The notes below the pieces were generated by a model that was given only the letters and a program-made list of their open reading frames with translations, ran no database searches and had not been told where the DNA came from. From an uncultured Erythrobacter sp. (GTDB lineage: Bacteria > Pseudomonadota > Alphaproteobacteria > Sphingomonadales > Sphingomonadaceae): a stretch of DNA of 64,000 bases. The stretch spans positions 434,001 through 498,000 of the forward strand of contig CANLPY010000002.1 of assembly GCA_947493165.1 (NCBI GenBank), written 5' to 3'. Positions 62,003 through 64,000 of the stretch are shown piece after piece. The position numbers and the translations under genes were made by a program. How positions within the stretch are numbered: the first letter of the stretch is position 1; the number at the start of each line of letters is the position of its first letter.

Positions 62003-62093
62003 TTTTGTGCCCCCGGCTTGTTCAAACACTCTTGCCGGGCGAAGTGATTTTTGGAAAGTTAACCATTGTAAAATCGCAAGTGGCCACACCGCT

Positions 62094-62117
62094 CTTGACC
62101 TTGCTGCAAAGGTCAAG
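62094..62117. promoter_or_regulatory. Nine-base inverted repeat upstream of acnA
   Basis: CTTGACCTT (62094-62102) and AAGGTCAAG (62109-62117) form a perfect 9-base dyad with a 6-base spacer, about 75 bases before the acnA start. It could be an operator for an iron- or redox-responsive regulator; identity unknown. Confidence 0.45.
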
Positions 62118-62191
62118 CAGGTGATCACGTAGACATTTCTTCAGTGCGCACGCCGCCTGAAACACACCACAGACAAGGATGGAACGCCTCG

Positions 62192-64000
62192 ATGACACAG
62201 GTCGGCAAGGACACGCTCGTAACTCGCTCAACACTTAATGTAGGCAATCAAGAATACGCCTATTACTCGCTTGATAAGGCGGCTGAACAATTGGGCGATA
62301 TTTCGAAGCTGCCGATTTCGTTGAAAGTGCTGCTCGAAAACATGCTGCGGTTTGAAGACGATGGCTTCACCGTTGGCCGTGATCACGCTCAGGCGATTGT
62401 CGATTGGCAGAATAACCCGGTTACCGGCAGCGAGATTCAATACCGCCCTGCCCGCGTGCTGCTCCAGGATTTCACCGGCGTCCCGTGCGTTGTCGACCTT
62501 GCGGCGATGCGCGACGCAATCAAGGAACTGGGCGGCGACACGGATAAGATCAATCCGCAGGTCCCCGTCAACCTCGTGATTGATCACTCTGTCATGGTCG
62601 ATGAATTCGGCCACCCCAAAGCGATGGAAGCCAACATGGCGCTCGAATATGAGCGTAATGCAGAGCGTTACGACTTCCTCAAATGGGGCTCAAAAAGCTT
62701 TGAAAATTTTTCTGCCGTCCCTCCCGGCACGGGCATCTGCCACCAAGTAAACCTTGAGCATATCGCCCAAGGCGTGTGGTCGAGCAAAGACCCTAGCGGC
62801 GAGATGGTTGCCTATCCTGATACCTGCGTTGGCACAGACAGTCACACCACAATGATCAACGGTCTGGGTGTGCTCGGCTGGGGCGTTGGCGGCATCGAAG
62901 CGGAAGCCGCAATGCTCGGCCAGCCGATCTCTATGCTGATCCCCAAGGTCGTCGGCTTCAAGTTGGAAGGCGCGATGGCCGAGGGCATCACCGCGACTGA
63001 CCTTGTGCTGACATGCGTGCAAATGCTGCGCGAAGTTGGCGTGGTTGGCAGCTTTGTCGAATTTTACGGGCCCGGCGTCGCCAACCTGACCCTCGCCGAC
63101 CGTGCGACCATCGCCAATATGGCGCCGGAATATGGCGCGACCTGCGGCTTCTTCGGCATCGACGATAAAACGCTTGACTACATGCGCCTGACGGGCCGCA
63201 GCGAAGACAACATCGCTTTGGTTGAAGCATACTCCAAAGCACAGGGCATGTGGTTCGATCCGGCAAATGAGCCTGTCTTCTCAAACACGCTCTCGCTCGA
63301 CATGGCATCGGTCGTCCCGAGCCTTGCCGGGCCAAAGCGTCCGCAGGATAAGGTCGCCCTTCCCGATGTTGATGAGCTGTTCAACGGCGACCTCAAGACA
63401 ACTTATAAGAAAAACGCACCCGTTCGCGTCGATGTTGAAGACACCGCGCACGATATTGGCGATGGCGACGTTGTCATCGCTGCGATCACCAGCTGCACCA
63501 ACACATCCAACCCGGATGTGCTGATCGCCGCTGGCCTTGTCGCTAAGAAAGCGATTGAGCGCGGTATGCTGCCCAAGCCTTGGGTGAAGACATCGCTCGC
63601 ACCGGGCAGCCAAGTCGTGACCGACTATCTGGTCAAATCCGGCCTGCAGGATGATCTCGATGCGATTGGATTCGACCTTGTCGGCTATGGCTGCACCACC
63701 TGCATCGGCAATAGCGGCCCACTCGCCCCGCCGATCAGCAAAGCGATCAACGGCAACGATATTGTCGCCGCATCGGTCCTGTCGGGCAACCGCAACTTCG
63801 AAGGCCGCGTTTCGCAAGATGTTCGCGCCAACTTCCTCGCATCGCCGCCGCTCGTGGTGGCCTATGCGCTCAAAGGCACCGTCACCGAAGACATTACCAC
63901 CACCCCGCTTGGCCAAGACAAAGACGGCAACGACGTAATGCTGGCCGATCTTTGGCCAAGCAATGCTGAGATCGCTGAGCACCGCGCGGCCAACATTGAC
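62192..64000 (+). CDS. acnA: Aconitate hydratase A, C-terminus cut by window edge
   Basis: The frame from 62192 is open for 603 codons to the edge. The product shows [89 protein letters not shown] and [17 protein letters not shown]. The 4Fe-4S cysteines are in [14 protein letters not shown] and [18 protein letters not shown]. AcnA isomerises citrate to isocitrate. A dyad lies upstream. About one third of the protein is outside the window. Confidence 0.97.
   Translation, partial: MTQVGKDTLVTRSTLNVGNQEYAYYSLDKAAEQLGDISKLPISLKVLLENMLRFEDDGFTVGRDHAQAIVDWQNNPVTGSEIQYRPARVLLQDFTGVPCVVDLAAMRDAIKELGGDTDKINPQVPVNLVIDHSVMVDEFGHPKAMEANMALEYERNAERYDFLKWGSKSFENFSAVPPGTGICHQVNLEHIAQGVWSSKDPSGEMVAYPDTCVGTDSHTTMINGLGVLGWGVGGIEAEAAMLGQPISMLIPKVVGFKLEGAMAEGITATDLVLTCVQMLREVGVVGSFVEFYGPGVANLTLADRATIANMAPEYGATCGFFGIDDKTLDYMRLTGRSEDNIALVEAYSKAQGMWFDPANEPVFSNTLSLDMASVVPSLAGPKRPQDKVALPDVDELFNGDLKTTYKKNAPVRVDVEDTAHDIGDGDVVIAAITSCTNTSNPDVLIAAGLVAKKAIERGMLPKPWVKTSLAPGSQVVTDYLVKSGLQDDLDAIGFDLVGYGCTTCIGNSGPLAPPISKAINGNDIVAASVLSGNRNFEGRVSQDVRANFLASPPLVVAYALKGTVTEDITTTPLGQDKDGNDVMLADLWPSNAEIAEHRAANID

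Noticed and set aside
1-64000. CRISPR arrays, insertion sequences, prophage and integrase genes
   Set aside because: I saw no evenly spaced repeats with unique spacers, no transposase or integrase motifs and no phage structural genes.

Overview
This is a 64 kb stretch of ordinary bacterial chromosome, densely coding on both strands. The gene set points to an alphaproteobacterium of the order Sphingomonadales, probably family Erythrobacteraceae: a PhyR-NepR-EcfG general stress module, a class I PHA synthase with a PhaR-type operator before its phasin, a membrane-anchored cytochrome c, a stand-alone prephenate dehydratase, DUF692/DUF2063 bufferin genes with a SigF/NrsF pair, and many proteins with sphingomonad-like sequences. 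The genus is an inference. I saw no insertion sequence, prophage or CRISPR array.

Layout. 1-1459: a partial secreted S8 protease with a striking heptad repeat. 1824-6618: a small-molecule stress cluster (TetR, DUF417 membrane protein, AraC, CMD/AhpD-like protein, YHS protein, MAPEG protein, uracil-DNA-glycosylase-like protein). 6638-8117: an orphan Imm11-like immunity gene with tiny coupled ORFs, next to tRNA-Thr and tRNA-Cys. 8287-9900: acyl-CoA thioesterase and enoyl-CoA hydratase. 9981-12327: an unusual five-gene operon (membrane-tethered HTH protein, helical protein, membrane protein, RadC-like JAMM protein, solitary winged helix). 12447-17847: alaC, phaC, phasin, clpS and DUF427. 17999-20880: lptF-lptG-GNAT. 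20950-23731: lipoprotein, desaturase and acetyltransferase. 23741-27482: general stress response module (phyR, sensor kinase, nepR, ecfG), with sigma-EcfG promoters and a probable anti-Shine-Dalgarno small RNA. 27494-36102: symporter, glmM, DUF1272, thiD, LOG-like protein, ppx, rlmE, cytochrome c and pheA. 36171-42503: a tightly coupled six-gene MoxR/DUF58/SpoIIM/RDD operon. 42507-46900: asparaginase, channel-like protein, SDR and hydrolase. 46969-50942: a bufferin (copper-buffering RiPP) locus split into two divergent operons with matched ECF promoters. 51045-62002: ispG operon, HDAC-like, retropepsin-like, oxidoreductase, two L,D-transpeptidases, a DMT transporter, lipoproteins and a 53-residue protein. 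62192-64000: acnA, cut by the window edge.

The strongest points for a second look are: (1) two divergent promoters with the same TGTAACC-N16-CGAA signature, which tie bufBC to bufA-doxX-sigF-nrsF; (2) a minus-strand small RNA candidate between the acetyltransferase gene and phyR, with an exposed CCCCCCUCCC loop, a strong terminator and a sigma-EcfG-like promoter; (3) the HTH/membrane/RadC-like/winged-helix operon, which I cannot match to a described system. Start codons were moved from the longest frame wherever ribosome binding sites, stop/start overlaps or signal peptides supported it. Product names rest on motif recognition without database searches.
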